Assembly (NCBI GenBank): GCA_947037115.1
Contig: CAMQTN010000023.1
Coordinates: 1-40,822, forward strand
Source: an uncultured Lachnospiraceae bacterium
GTDB taxonomy: Bacteria; Bacillota; Clostridia; Lachnospirales; Lachnospiraceae
Direction of reading: 5' to 3'
Length of the DNA: 40,822 nt
Positions 26,227 through 34,194 of the stretch are shown piece after piece; position 1 is the first letter of the stretch, and each line of letters begins with the position of its first letter. The notes under the pieces are model-generated. The model was not told the DNA's origin, searched no databases, and worked only from the letters and a program-made list of their open reading frames with translations. The translations under genes were made by a program, and so were the position numbers.

Positions 26227-26246
26227 GAAAACGGAGGACATTATCT

Positions 26247-27629
26247 ATGAAATATGATGTGATTATCATCGGCGCAGGGCCGGGAGGTATCTACTCGGCT
26301 TATGAATTGATACACAAAAGATCAGATTTAAAAATAGCGGTATTTGAGGCAGGACACACATTGGAGAAGAGGCATTGTCCCATAGACGGTGATAAGGTGA
26401 AGTCCTGTGTGGGTTGTCCGAGTTGTTCGATTATGAGCGGATTTGGCGGCGCTGGCGCTTTTTCTGACGGGAAATATAATATTACCAATGACTTTGGCGG
26501 CACCCTTTATGAGCATGTGGGCAAGAAACAGGCGATTGAGCTGATGCGTTATGTGGATGATATCAATATGCGGTACGGCGGTGAGGGGACGAAGCTTTAC
26601 TCGACAGCGGGTACTCATTTTAAGAAGCTGTGCCTGCAGAATAATCTGAATCTGCTGGACGCTTCCGTTCGTCATCTGGGGACTGATATTAACTATGTTG
26701 TTTTGGAAAATCTCTATGCTGAATTAAAAGACAAAGTAACGTTCTATTTCGACACACCGATCAGGTCGGTCGAACGGACTGAGAGCGGTTTCCGCGTGCT
26801 TGCTGAGAAAGAAGCCTATGAGTGCGATAAATGTGTTATATCCGTGGGCAGAAGCGGGAGCAAATGGATGGAGAAGGTATGTGAAGAGCTTGCCATCAGC
26901 ACGAAGTCAAACCGTGTGGACATTGGTGTGCGTGTGGAGATTCCGGCGGTGATTTTCTCCCACCTGACAGATGAACTCTATGAGAGCAAGATCGTTTACC
27001 GTACAGAGAAGTTTGAGGACAATGTGAGAACTTTCTGTATGAATCCGCACGGGATTGTGGTCAATGAGAATACAAACGGCATTGTGACTGTGAACGGCCA
27101 CAGCTATGAGGGTGTGGATAAACAGACCGAAAATACCAACTTTGCCTTGCTTGTGGCAAAGCATTTCTCGGAGCCTTTCAAGGACAGCAACGGTTACGGG
27201 GAGAGCATTGCGAGACTTTCCAACATGCTGGGCGGCGGCGTGATCGTTCAGCGGTTTGGCGATCTGGTGCGCGGCAGGAGGAGTAACGCGAAGCGGATAG
27301 CGGAGGGAGTGATCGAGCCGACCCTTGCGGCTACGCCGGGAGATCTGAGTCTGGTGCTCCCGAAACGGATTCTGGACGGCATTATTGAGATGATTTATGC
27401 ACTCGATAAGATTGCGCCCGGCACGGCAAACGATGACACGCTGCTCTATGGCGTTGAGGTTAAGTTCTACAATATGGAAGTGGAGATTGACGAACATCTG
27501 GAGACGAAGTACAAGGGGCTTTATATTATTGGGGACGGCAGTGGTGTGACACATTCCCTGTCGCATGCGTCTGCCAGCGGTGTGTATGTTGCGAGAGAAA
27601 TTGATCAGGCCCTGGGCGGGCAGAGCTGA
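26247..27629 (+). CDS. FAD/NAD(P)-dependent oxidoreductase
   Basis: The 460-residue protein opens with the dinucleotide motif VIIIGAGPGGIYSAYEL. A cysteine-rich C-x2-C-x2-C element (KSCVGCPSCSIMSGFGGAGAF) follows near residue 55, and the C-terminal FAD site GLYIIGDGSGVTHSLSHASA. This is the conserved uncharacterised FAD-dependent dehydrogenase family found widely in Clostridia. The substrate is unknown, and the cysteines could be redox-active or bind a cluster. GGAGG precedes the start. The ROK kinase gene follows after 52 nt. Confidence 0.87.
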   Translation: MKYDVIIIGAGPGGIYSAYELIHKRSDLKIAVFEAGHTLEKRHCPIDGDKVKSCVGCPSCSIMSGFGGAGAFSDGKYNITNDFGGTLYEHVGKKQAIELMRYVDDINMRYGGEGTKLYSTAGTHFKKLCLQNNLNLLDASVRHLGTDINYVVLENLYAELKDKVTFYFDTPIRSVERTESGFRVLAEKEAYECDKCVISVGRSGSKWMEKVCEELAISTKSNRVDIGVRVEIPAVIFSHLTDELYESKIVYRTEKFEDNVRTFCMNPHGIVVNENTNGIVTVNGHSYEGVDKQTENTNFALLVAKHFSEPFKDSNGYGESIARLSNMLGGGVIVQRFGDLVRGRRSNAKRIAEGVIEPTLAATPGDLSLVLPKRILDGIIEMIYALDKIAPGTANDDTLLYGVEVKFYNMEVEIDEHLETKYKGLYIIGDGSGVTHSLSHASASGVYVAREIDQALGGQS

Positions 27630-27681
27630 TAAAAGAATTTTAAGTTCAAAATATCACACAGAAAGTAGGGAGGTAAGAGGA

Positions 27682-28554
27682 ATGAAATTAGGAGCATTGG
27701 AAGCGGGCGGCACAAAGATGGTGTGCGCTATCGGCAGTGAAAACGGCGAAATTATGGAGCAGGTTTCGATTCCCACGCAGACGCCGGAGATTACCATACC
27801 GAAACTGCTTTCCTTTTTTAAGGGGAAAGAGATAGAGGCGCTGGGCATCGGGTGTTTCGGCCCGATCGACGTAGACAGGGAGTCTGAGACCTACGGTTAT
27901 ATTACGACCACGCCTAAACTGGCATGGCAGAATTTTGATATGGTGGGAGCATTTAAGAGAGAGCTTGGTGTGCCCGTCGGGTTTGACACTGACGTCAACG
28001 GCTCTGCCCTTGGAGAATATACATGGGGTATTGCGAAGGGCTTACATAGCTGTATCTATATCACAATCGGTACCGGTGTGGGCGTGGGTGTGATCGTGGA
28101 CGGGAATTTACTGCATGGCATGATGCACCCGGAGGGAGGCCATGTTCTTTTGAATAAACTTCCGAATGATACCTACGAGGGTTTCTGCCCGTTCCATAAA
28201 AACTGTATGGAAGGGCTTGCGGCGGGGCCTGCCATCGAGGGCAGATGGGGGAAAAAGGCTATTGACCTTGCCGACAGGCCGGAAGTCTGGGAGATGGAGG
28301 CAGACTATATCGCTCAGGCGCTTGTGAATTATACGCTGCTTGTTTCCCCGCAGCGCATTATTCTGGGCGGCGGTGTGATGCATCAGACACAGCTTCTGAA
28401 ACTGGTGCGTGAAAAATTTAAAACCTTGTTAAACGGCTATGTTAAGACGAAAGAGCTGGAGGATCTGGACAGCTACATTGTGGTGCAGAGCCTTGACGAT
28501 AAGCAGGGCATTATGGGAGCGTTAAAGCTCGGTATGATGGAATTGGAGAGATAG
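27682..28554 (+). CDS. ROK-family sugar kinase, probably fructokinase
   Basis: The 290-residue protein has the ATP loop LGALEAGGTKMVCAIG, the catalytic aspartate D104 in FDTDVNGSALGE, the IGTGVGVGVI phosphate-2 loop and the ROK zinc site (H154 in HPEGGH, C169, H172, C175 in GFCPFHKNC). This form is closest to the B. subtilis YdhR/GmuE fructokinase subgroup, which makes fructose-6-phosphate. AGGGAGG selects ATG 27682; the frame is open further upstream inside the preceding gene. It ends in a strong terminator. Confidence 0.9.
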   Translation: MKLGALEAGGTKMVCAIGSENGEIMEQVSIPTQTPEITIPKLLSFFKGKEIEALGIGCFGPIDVDRESETYGYITTTPKLAWQNFDMVGAFKRELGVPVGFDTDVNGSALGEYTWGIAKGLHSCIYITIGTGVGVGVIVDGNLLHGMMHPEGGHVLLNKLPNDTYEGFCPFHKNCMEGLAAGPAIEGRWGKKAIDLADRPEVWEMEADYIAQALVNYTLLVSPQRIILGGGVMHQTQLLKLVREKFKTLLNGYVKTKELEDLDSYIVVQSLDDKQGIMGALKLGMMELER

Positions 28555-28574
28555 GGATTAGAAAATAATGATCA

Positions 28575-28624
28575 AAAACAGCATTTCGGCGATTGAGGAT
28601 GATATTGCCGAGATGCTGTTTTCG
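28575..28624. terminator. Terminator between the ROK kinase and the convergent SGNH gene
   Basis: AAAACAGCAT (28575-28584) pairs with ATGCTGTTTT (28613-28622), continuing after a T/G mismatch with TCGGC (28586-28590) and GCCGA (28607-28611). The stem has A-rich and T-rich ends on both strands, so it can serve both convergent genes. Confidence 0.8.
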
Positions 28625-28635
28625 TATGCAGACTG

Positions 28636-29775
28636 TTATAAAAATCTATTATTATTTCTTTTTGTAAAATAGTCCTGTAAATATTCCGTCAGTACACGCG
28701 CGGCCCTGCGGTGCGAGGGCTCTCCGGGATGCTCGTTAGAGCCAACCGTTTCAGCTGTTGTGTTTGGAAGCTGTAAAAAGATAAGGTTATGATCGCCGCT
28801 CTCAGCAGTGTAACGGTTTATAGCATCGCATATAGCCGCAGTGAGATCATAGCCGAGCATACCGTAGCACCAGATGATGTGTGCCTGCGGATTATGTTTG
28901 CGGAGCATCTTTAAGAAGGAGACGACAGCGTCTTTAAAACGGTTCAGGTCGTTCTCCTGATAAGTGCCGTCCGGGTTCAGATGTTGCTTAAATGTCTGAC
29001 CCGTGACAGGGTCATGCCATTCAGGCTGCAAAAAAGCGGAGGCGTCGTTTGTGCCAAGGTTGACGATCACGGCATCCGTTTTTCTCTGAGAAAAATCATA
29101 GGGTTTAAATGCCCCAAGACTTTCATTCTTTTTGCCACAGCAAAGACCGCAGAGCTGTTCGTAGCGGGAGGGGATGTTACAATCCGGGTTGTTGTCCCAA
29201 CCACAGAGAACACCCCATCCGCCCTTGGAAATGAGATAAGCGTCCGCGTCGAGAGCCTCCGCCGTCATTTTTGCGTAATCATGGCTGTAACTCATATACA
29301 TGGGAATCCAGTCGGCTTCTCCTACGGCGCCGTAGGTGCCTTCGCCGGAAGTGATACTGTCGCCCACAAATTCCAGTGTATATTTTCCCTTTGCTACAGG
29401 GTGAAAATCGCCGTCTGTCTGAAAACCGTGAACAATCAGGCAGCAGTCTTCGTCTTCTGTCATGGCCTGCAATTCTCTCGTGAGACGCACGTTTTTCACT
29501 GTTTCCGGATTCATGCCACGAAACAGGCACAAGGAGCATGCTCCTGGCATAAGCATCTGACGGCTTAGAAGCGCCCCGTTGACCTCGACGCTAACCCACA
29601 TTTCCAGATTTTGCCAGCTGACTTCCAGATCCGCCCACAGTTCTGAACCGGACACGTTCAGTTCTACCGCGCTTCCGCTGAAAAAAAGCGGTAAGGGGCA
29701 GGCGCCGGGAACGGTGCGGCCGTGTACTTTGTAGTGGGGGATGTCTTTTAAAGCGTATTTTTTTGGAGTGCTCAT
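28636..29775 (-). CDS. SGNH/GDSL hydrolase, carbohydrate-esterase-2-like
   Basis: The 379-residue protein has an N-terminal beta-rich domain (about 1-130) and an SGNH esterase domain. Block I is VGDSITSGEG (S140 nucleophile), block III is NLGTNDAS, and block V holds the Asp/His-type region NEHPGEPSH. The two-domain layout matches CE2-type deacetylases of plant or host glycans, but without a signal peptide it appears cytosolic. ATG (complement of 29773-29775) has AAGGTG at good spacing; a GTG three codons upstream overlaps that site and is less likely. Confidence 0.85.
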   Translation of the reverse strand: MSTPKKYALKDIPHYKVHGRTVPGACPLPLFFSGSAVELNVSGSELWADLEVSWQNLEMWVSVEVNGALLSRQMLMPGACSLCLFRGMNPETVKNVRLTRELQAMTEDEDCCLIVHGFQTDGDFHPVAKGKYTLEFVGDSITSGEGTYGAVGEADWIPMYMSYSHDYAKMTAEALDADAYLISKGGWGVLCGWDNNPDCNIPSRYEQLCGLCCGKKNESLGAFKPYDFSQRKTDAVIVNLGTNDASAFLQPEWHDPVTGQTFKQHLNPDGTYQENDLNRFKDAVVSFLKMLRKHNPQAHIIWCYGMLGYDLTAAICDAINRYTAESGDHNLIFLQLPNTTAETVGSNEHPGEPSHRRAARVLTEYLQDYFTKRNNNRFL

Positions 29776-29810
29776 AGTTTTCACCTTTCTGTTATTTTAC
29801 TGTTTCGTCA

Positions 29811-30272
29811 TTATTCTTCCATCATCGCATCCATATAACCTCTGTCCCAGAGCAGAATCCTCAATTTTTTTGCGGCCTCCACTGCGGGCGCGGTAAAATA
29901 CTGGTTTGTCATGACGACGCCCACCATGCGCTCATAGTATGCAAGTCCGCCATAGGTGCGGAGCACTGCCTCCACGCCGACAGGGCTGCTGTAGCGTTTA
30001 CACTGGATCGCGTAGGTGACGCCGTCTTTTTCCGCCAGAATATCCACGCCGAAATCACCGCTTCCACGGGTCACTTCCACGCCGATAAAGCCCTGAGCTT
30101 TTAGAAGATCGGCGCAGAAGAACTCAAAATCATGGCCATCCAGCTCGTCCATTCTGCTGATACGGCGATCCCGCCTGCGGCGAAGAAAAATGTTTATTAA
30201 GATGATGAGAAACGCCATGAAGGCGATCAGGCCGATCAGGGCGGTCAGAACCGTTATATTGGATTGTGGCAT
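29811..30272 (-). CDS. Membrane-anchored Mrr-type restriction-endonuclease-fold protein
   Basis: The 153-residue protein has one N-terminal membrane helix (VLTALIGLIAFMAFLIILIN) followed by a basic stretch and an Mrr_cat-type PD-(D/E)XK domain. MDELDGHDFEFFCADLLKAQGF opens it, the catalytic aspartate lies in GSGDFGVDILAE, and Q-x-K in YAIQCKRY. The membrane-tethered form is widespread in Firmicutes, its function unsettled; DNA cleavage of foreign or methylated DNA is the family theme. It lies 35 nt upstream of the SGNH gene on the same strand and may be co-transcribed. The divergent 276-nt gap 30273-30548 shows no gene. Confidence 0.82.
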   Translation of the reverse strand: MPQSNITVLTALIGLIAFMAFLIILINIFLRRRRDRRISRMDELDGHDFEFFCADLLKAQGFIGVEVTRGSGDFGVDILAEKDGVTYAIQCKRYSSPVGVEAVLRTYGGLAYYERMVGVVMTNQYFTAPAVEAAKKLRILLWDRGYMDAMMEE

Positions 30273-30512
30273 AGCTACCTCTGTTTCTGCCTGTTTGGCT
30301 TTTTAGATTTACCACCTTGAAATTTTTTCCATACCAATTCATATTATGGGGTCATAAACGGGGAAAGTCAACTTATTGTAGAAAAGATTTCCTCATCTAA
30401 ATTGTATTATTGATAAAGATTGTTCCATGTGTTTTCCATTATAGGGATAAGTAAAAGTGGCAACAAAATCAATAAGCCAGTATAAACGATATAATAAACC
30501 TGGTTCCTTCCG

Positions 30513-30551
30513 CATAGATTTCTATAAAAGTATTTCGCAGGCTGATCTATG
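30513..30551 (+). promoter_or_regulatory. Inverted repeat enclosing the spmB ribosome site and start
   Basis: CATAGAT (30513-30519) is complementary to ATCTATG (30545-30551), which contains the spmB ATG. The weak GCAGG ribosome site sits in the 25-nt loop. At 7 bp it may be chance, but it parallels the arrangement at the GH18 gene. Confidence 0.25.
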
Positions 30552-31082
30552 GCATCTGTCTTATCCAATATTTCCAATATCATTATACCGGTTATTCTCT
30601 TTTATATTGTGGCTTACGGTATTTCTAACCGCTGTAACGTGTATGAAGATTTTATCAGGGGCGCAAAGGATGGCTTTCACACGGTCATACAAATTATGCC
30701 TACTCTGATCGGACTTATGGTGGCAGTGGGCGTTTTACGTGCGTCGGGATTTCTGGAATTTATCGGGGGATTGTTTGGCGGCGTGGCGCAAAGACTGGGT
30801 TTTTCTCCGGAGCTTGTGCCGCTGATGTTTGTAAAGATGTTTTCTTCCTCGGCGGCCACAGGACTGGTGCTCGATATTTTTAAAAATCATGGGCCGGATT
30901 CCTTGATTGGACTTACGACCTCAATCATGATGAGCTGTACGGAGACAATCTTTTATACCATGAGCGTCTATTTCCTTGCGGCGAAGGTCAACAAAACGCG
31001 CTATACCTTAAAGGGGGCGCTGCTTGCCACGTTTGCGGGAATTGTGGCGAGCATAGTGCTGGCGGGGAAGATATGCGGGTGA
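30549..31082 (+). CDS. spmB: Spore maturation protein B
   Basis: The 177-residue polytopic protein matches SpmB in length and sequence (nucleoside-recognition/Gate domain family). Landmarks are the EDFIRGAKDGFHTVIQIMPT region, MFVKMFSSSAATGLVLDIF, MMSCTETIFYTMSVYFL and a C-terminal helix. SpmA and SpmB together aid dehydration of the spore core. No spmA lies next to it: the upstream 276 nt hold no remnant I can detect. The ribosome site is weak (GCAGG). Presence supports a spore-forming host. Confidence 0.9.
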   Translation: MASVLSNISNIIIPVILFYIVAYGISNRCNVYEDFIRGAKDGFHTVIQIMPTLIGLMVAVGVLRASGFLEFIGGLFGGVAQRLGFSPELVPLMFVKMFSSSAATGLVLDIFKNHGPDSLIGLTTSIMMSCTETIFYTMSVYFLAAKVNKTRYTLKGALLATFAGIVASIVLAGKICG

Positions 31083-31104
31083 GTGGCATGACTCTCTGCT
31101 TTCG

Positions 31105-31133
31105 TTGTAATTAATCGGAAGTCCTTATATAAT
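31105..31133 (+). promoter_or_regulatory. Near-consensus promoter upstream of the structured RNA region
   Basis: TTGTAA (31105-31110), 17-bp spacer, perfect TATAAT (31128-31133). It is among the best promoters in the window. It begins 22 nt after spmB and points into 31140-31825, where no convincing protein gene exists before fabT, which has its own promoter. Confidence 0.7.
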
Positions 31134-31261
31134 GATAGAGTGAAAAGAAAGACTGGATCACAGAAGTGATAAGCTGTCAGTTGCCTTCTCTTCTTAAAAA
31201 TATTTCTAGACATATAAATAGAATTATGGTAGGTTATTAAAAAGTTTAGGAGAACATGGGA

Positions 31262-31582
31262 ATGCAGAGCGTTACCCCTTCAGTTTCAACCGGAAGTTGG
31301 GGGAACACCACTTACACCGTCAAAGTGCGTATCAGAAAAGGAATTGTTCTAAGGCGGTGAAAAATGCTTACGATTCCGGCATGACTAAACGAGGAAACTA
31401 AGCAGAAACGGCGCTCCGTAAGGGGCGCCGCTTCCTGTGTGTGAGAAGGATAGAAATGTTGGTTCAAATATATGTCAACAGACGCTCCGTAGAGCAGACT
31501 GTTATGGTTAGTCGAAGCCGGTCGGCACCGAATCAGCACCGGCGACTCCATTGTATGTGTAGTATCATCACCGCCAAAGAAT
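31262..31582 (+). ncRNA. Candidate structured non-coding RNA
   Basis: Main domain 31347-31581 is closed by TTCT/AGAA and GGCGGTGA (31353-31360)/TCACCGCC (31568-31575), separated by a symmetric AA/AA loop. Inside are TGCTTA/TAAGCA (31365-31370, 31399-31404), a 9-bp stem at 31409-31430 with a GTAA tetraloop and one G-U pair, TGTTG/CAACA (31457-31461, 31476-31480) with a T-loop-like GTTCAAAT, GCTC/GAGC (31484-31495), and CCGGT/ACCGG plus AGTCG/CGACT (31510-31547). GACTAA in the first loop can pair with TTAGTC (31508-31513), a possible pseudoknot. Two more hairpins lie at 31271-31306 and 31309-31327. A 32-codon frame (31262-31360) with AGGAG exists but looks unlike a protein. Class unknown; a raiA-type RNA or a relict transposon omega-RNA are candidates. 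No T-rich terminator follows. Confidence 0.6.
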
Positions 31583-31758
31583 CTAAGTAAGTAATCCCTG
31601 CGGGCCGAATGTTTTGATCCAGCTATGTCTTAACTACAATAATTACTATACAGGCCATTTGTGAATGGGATGTGTCAGAATTCGAAAGAAAAACGAAAGA
31701 AAATATAAACTAATATTTTATAATTGGTACTTTCGGGAGAGTGATATCTTTCAAAATA

Positions 31759-31788
31759 TTTGACTTTCAAACTATTTTTTGCTACACT
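31759..31788 (+). promoter_or_regulatory. fabT promoter with overlapping FabT-like operator
   Basis: TTGACT (31760-31765), 17-bp spacer, TACACT (31783-31788). The -35 box lies within TTTGACTTTCAAA (31759-31771), a TTTGA-N3-TCAAA palindrome of the kind bound by FabT regulators. Binding there would block the promoter, implying autorepression. The preceding 31583-31758 shows no gene. Confidence 0.7.
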
Positions 31789-31825
31789 GGATAGAATAGC
31801 AGGCTGTTCTGATATGGAGGACGCA

Positions 31826-32263
31826 ATGAACATCAACAATACATTAAATGAGGTGTTAGTCAAGCTGTTCCGGGATATTAACACGCTGGAGGAGCGCGCG
31901 ATCCGGACGGAGGAATATCGGGATGTGACCGCGAACGATATGCATGTCATGGAGGCGATTGGCCCGGATGGCACAAAGAATATGTCCAGTGTGGCCAGAG
32001 AACTGGAGGTCACGACGGGGACGCTGACTATTTCGGTTAACAGCCTGGTAAAAAAGGGCTACGTGAACAGAACCCGCAGTGAAGAGGACAGGCGGGTTGT
32101 GTTGATTTCTCTTTCGGAAAAGGGGCAGAAGGCGTATGTTCATCATCGCAAATTCCATGAGGAGATGATCGATGCGGTTCTGAAGGATCTCACGGAGGAG
32201 GAACAGGGGGCGTTGGAAAAGGCACTGTCAAAACTAACCCGTTTTTTCAGAGAAGTATCCTGA
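31826..32263 (+). CDS. fabT: MarR-family regulator, FabT-like
   Basis: The 145-residue protein is a MarR winged-helix regulator. ANDMHVMEAIG, SSVARELEVTTGTLTISVNS (recognition helix region) and KKGYVNRTRSEEDRRVVLISL (wing) closely follow streptococcal FabT. FabT represses fatty-acid synthesis genes and itself in response to acyl-ACP. GGAGG precedes ATG 31826. A FabT-type operator overlaps its own -35. No fab genes are adjacent, so it must act in trans if the assignment holds. Its last 121 bp overlap the opposite-strand DUF885 gene. Confidence 0.8.
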   Translation: MNINNTLNEVLVKLFRDINTLEERAIRTEEYRDVTANDMHVMEAIGPDGTKNMSSVARELEVTTGTLTISVNSLVKKGYVNRTRSEEDRRVVLISLSEKGQKAYVHHRKFHEEMIDAVLKDLTEEEQGALEKALSKLTRFFREVS

Positions 32264-34113
32264 TCCTGCTGAAGAGCCAGACGCTTTGCCAGAGTCCTGT
32301 AGTCTGCAGGGCCGTTCTGTAGCAGGAAGGTATGAAAGCGGTATAAAAAGTCGGTATTATCGTAGGTGGCGGTTACGGGGTCGGTGTCGGACCAGAGGAC
32401 GGCCGCCTGTCTTTTTAATTCCAAAATTTCCAGATATCCCAGATAGTATTTCAAATAATTACAGGGCTCTTCCGCTATGTACTGATAGAGAGCGGAAAGT
32501 CCTATGCTGTCGGTTATGCCAAGACTGTAGCAGAGTTTCTGTACATCCTCGAAGGAGGCGTTGTCATAGTGAATGGCGATGTCTAAAAGAGAGTAAAGAC
32601 CAAGCCGGAACTGCCGGTCCAGACGGCATACCTGATAGTAAGCCGCCGCCTCGGGATGGGCGTCCCCTGACAGTTCTATGGCGTCGTCATAGGAGGCCAG
32701 CTCCACATACATCGCCCAGCCTTCCACAAAACCACCGTAATAGAGAACGCTTCCCAGAGGCAGGATATTTTCCTGTTCCTGATAGCGCTTGCTGTATACG
32801 GTCTGGTAGAGATGGCCGGGATAACCTTCGTGTGCGAGTGTGGTGTAGAGGGCGAGATCATCCTGCGTGTCCCTGGCATTTAGACAGATCAGGTTTTCGC
32901 AGATGTTGTCAATGGGCGGCATCATATAAAAGGCAGGTGCGCTGTACGCTTCCAGACTTTCGTCTACATACTTTATGGTGGAGCGGATGGGTGCGCTGTT
33001 CTCGCCTGCAGGAATGGGAGGATATTCCTCACCGATTTCGTTCTGTAGGCTTGTCAGGATTTCCTCTGGCGTCATCTCCGGTAAAAGGGAGGGGCTTTCG
33101 GCAATCATATTTTTCAGGCCGGGGTTGGCGGCGAGAAGTGACAGCAGCGATTCGTAGTTAAACTGCAAATCTCTGGCTAAAAGCTGCTTGATTTCAGAAA
33201 TATCGCGGTAGGAGCCGGTGCGCAGGCGGACAAGAGCCCGGTAGTATTCCCGGCCGTTTTCCTGCCCTGCCAGTCCGCAGGTCTCTTTGCCGCTCCCCTT
33301 TAACAGGGTCAATCCGTCCGCCAGATGGTCATAGGCGGGTGCAACCAGAGTAGTAAGCAGGCGGTCGTGCTCGGAAATGTAGGAGGCCGCTTTTTCGGCG
33401 GTCAGGATGTTCCCGTCAACCAGCCGCTGTAAACGTTCTTTGAAAGTGACGTCCAAAAAGTGCGTGCCGTCTTTCAGGGATGCGGGGTCTAAAAGATCGG
33501 TGCACTGTGCGATGACACGATCCGCAGTTTTGTCGGACATGAAAAGCCCGGCCTGTGCCTTTTCCTGCTCGTAGAGAAGAAGGCCGTCGAAATAGGCTGG
33601 AATCTGATTAAGGATTGACAAATAGTTTTCGATGTCGGCCTCGTCGTCCAGACGGTACTCGGAGAACAAAATTGGCAGCTCTGAAGCAACGCCGGAAGAG
33701 GGCGAAAGGGGTTCTGAAAGGTAGGGATAAGCGGCGGTACCGGCGGCCGCTGCGAGGTAACTGTCTAAAAGGTCATAGAGCTGCCGGTTCTCTTCGCTTA
33801 AACCTTCCGGGTCAATATCGTGCAGGCGTTCTCTTGCCAGGGCAAGTGCGTAGCTGTCATTTGCGGCCGCTCCGGCCTGATAGACAGGCAGAGTAAGTGA
33901 GGATTCATCGATGCCGTAAGCGGATGGGTTGTCTATGGTATAGTGGAAATGAATGGGATTTGCCTGTATTTCATCCAGAAAAAATCCCTCTGCGAATGCG
34001 GTAAATTTTGCGTCCTGATGCGCATGGCCATACCAGTGCAGGGTCAGAAAACTTAAGAGGGTAAAAAGAGCCAGAGCCAGGCCCCATTGCAAAAAAGAAA
34101 GAGAACGTTTCAA
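32143..34113 (-). CDS. DUF885-family zinc-peptidase-like protein, membrane-anchored
   Basis: The 656-residue protein has an N-terminal signal anchor (SFLQWGLALALFTLLSFLTL) and a long helical DUF885 domain. The metal-site motif is TTLAHEGYPGHLYQTVY (HExxxGH), with downstream GFVEGWAMYVELAS supplying the likely third-ligand region. Members are predicted extracellular metallopeptidases; substrate unknown. The start is a TTG (complement of 34111-34113) with AGGTG upstream. The final 40 or so residues, after ALQQDQDT, are read antisense to fabT and look unlike the family, suggesting the original stop was lost and the frame now runs on. Confidence 0.82.
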   Translation of the reverse strand: MKRSLSFLQWGLALALFTLLSFLTLHWYGHAHQDAKFTAFAEGFFLDEIQANPIHFHYTIDNPSAYGIDESSLTLPVYQAGAAANDSYALALARERLHDIDPEGLSEENRQLYDLLDSYLAAAAGTAAYPYLSEPLSPSSGVASELPILFSEYRLDDEADIENYLSILNQIPAYFDGLLLYEQEKAQAGLFMSDKTADRVIAQCTDLLDPASLKDGTHFLDVTFKERLQRLVDGNILTAEKAASYISEHDRLLTTLVAPAYDHLADGLTLLKGSGKETCGLAGQENGREYYRALVRLRTGSYRDISEIKQLLARDLQFNYESLLSLLAANPGLKNMIAESPSLLPEMTPEEILTSLQNEIGEEYPPIPAGENSAPIRSTIKYVDESLEAYSAPAFYMMPPIDNICENLICLNARDTQDDLALYTTLAHEGYPGHLYQTVYSKRYQEQENILPLGSVLYYGGFVEGWAMYVELASYDDAIELSGDAHPEAAAYYQVCRLDRQFRLGLYSLLDIAIHYDNASFEDVQKLCYSLGITDSIGLSALYQYIAEEPCNYLKYYLGYLEILELKRQAAVLWSDTDPVTATYDNTDFLYRFHTFLLQNGPADYRTLAKRLALQQDQDTSLKKRVSFDSAFSNAPCSSSVRSFRTASIISSWNLR

Positions 34114-34169
34114 AGGAACACCTACAGGAATAGATTTGTATTACTATATGAAAGAACGGCATAAATAAT

Positions 34170-34194
34170 GACCGGATCAAAAGATGATCCGGTC
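34170..34194 (-). terminator. Terminator hairpin overlapping the stop of the second diguanylate cyclase
   Basis: A perfect 10-bp stem, GACCGGATCA (34170-34179) with TGATCCGGTC (34185-34194), spans the last codons and stop (TGA, complement of 34177-34179) on the minus strand. Only a broken T-run follows, so efficiency is uncertain. Confidence 0.6.

Noticed and set aside
31312..31551. 79-codon minus-strand frame in the RNA region
   Set aside because: No ribosome site and no protein-like composition. The DNA is better explained by nested RNA helices.
31262..31582. TnpB/OrfB relic with omega-RNA
   Set aside because: No recognisable TnpB domain or transposon ends were found, so I left this only as an alternative explanation for the RNA.
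32286..33161. 291-codon plus-strand frame opposite the DUF885 gene
   Set aside because: Arg/Cys/Pro-rich shadow frame. The minus strand has signal anchor, HExxxGH motif and family-wide similarity.
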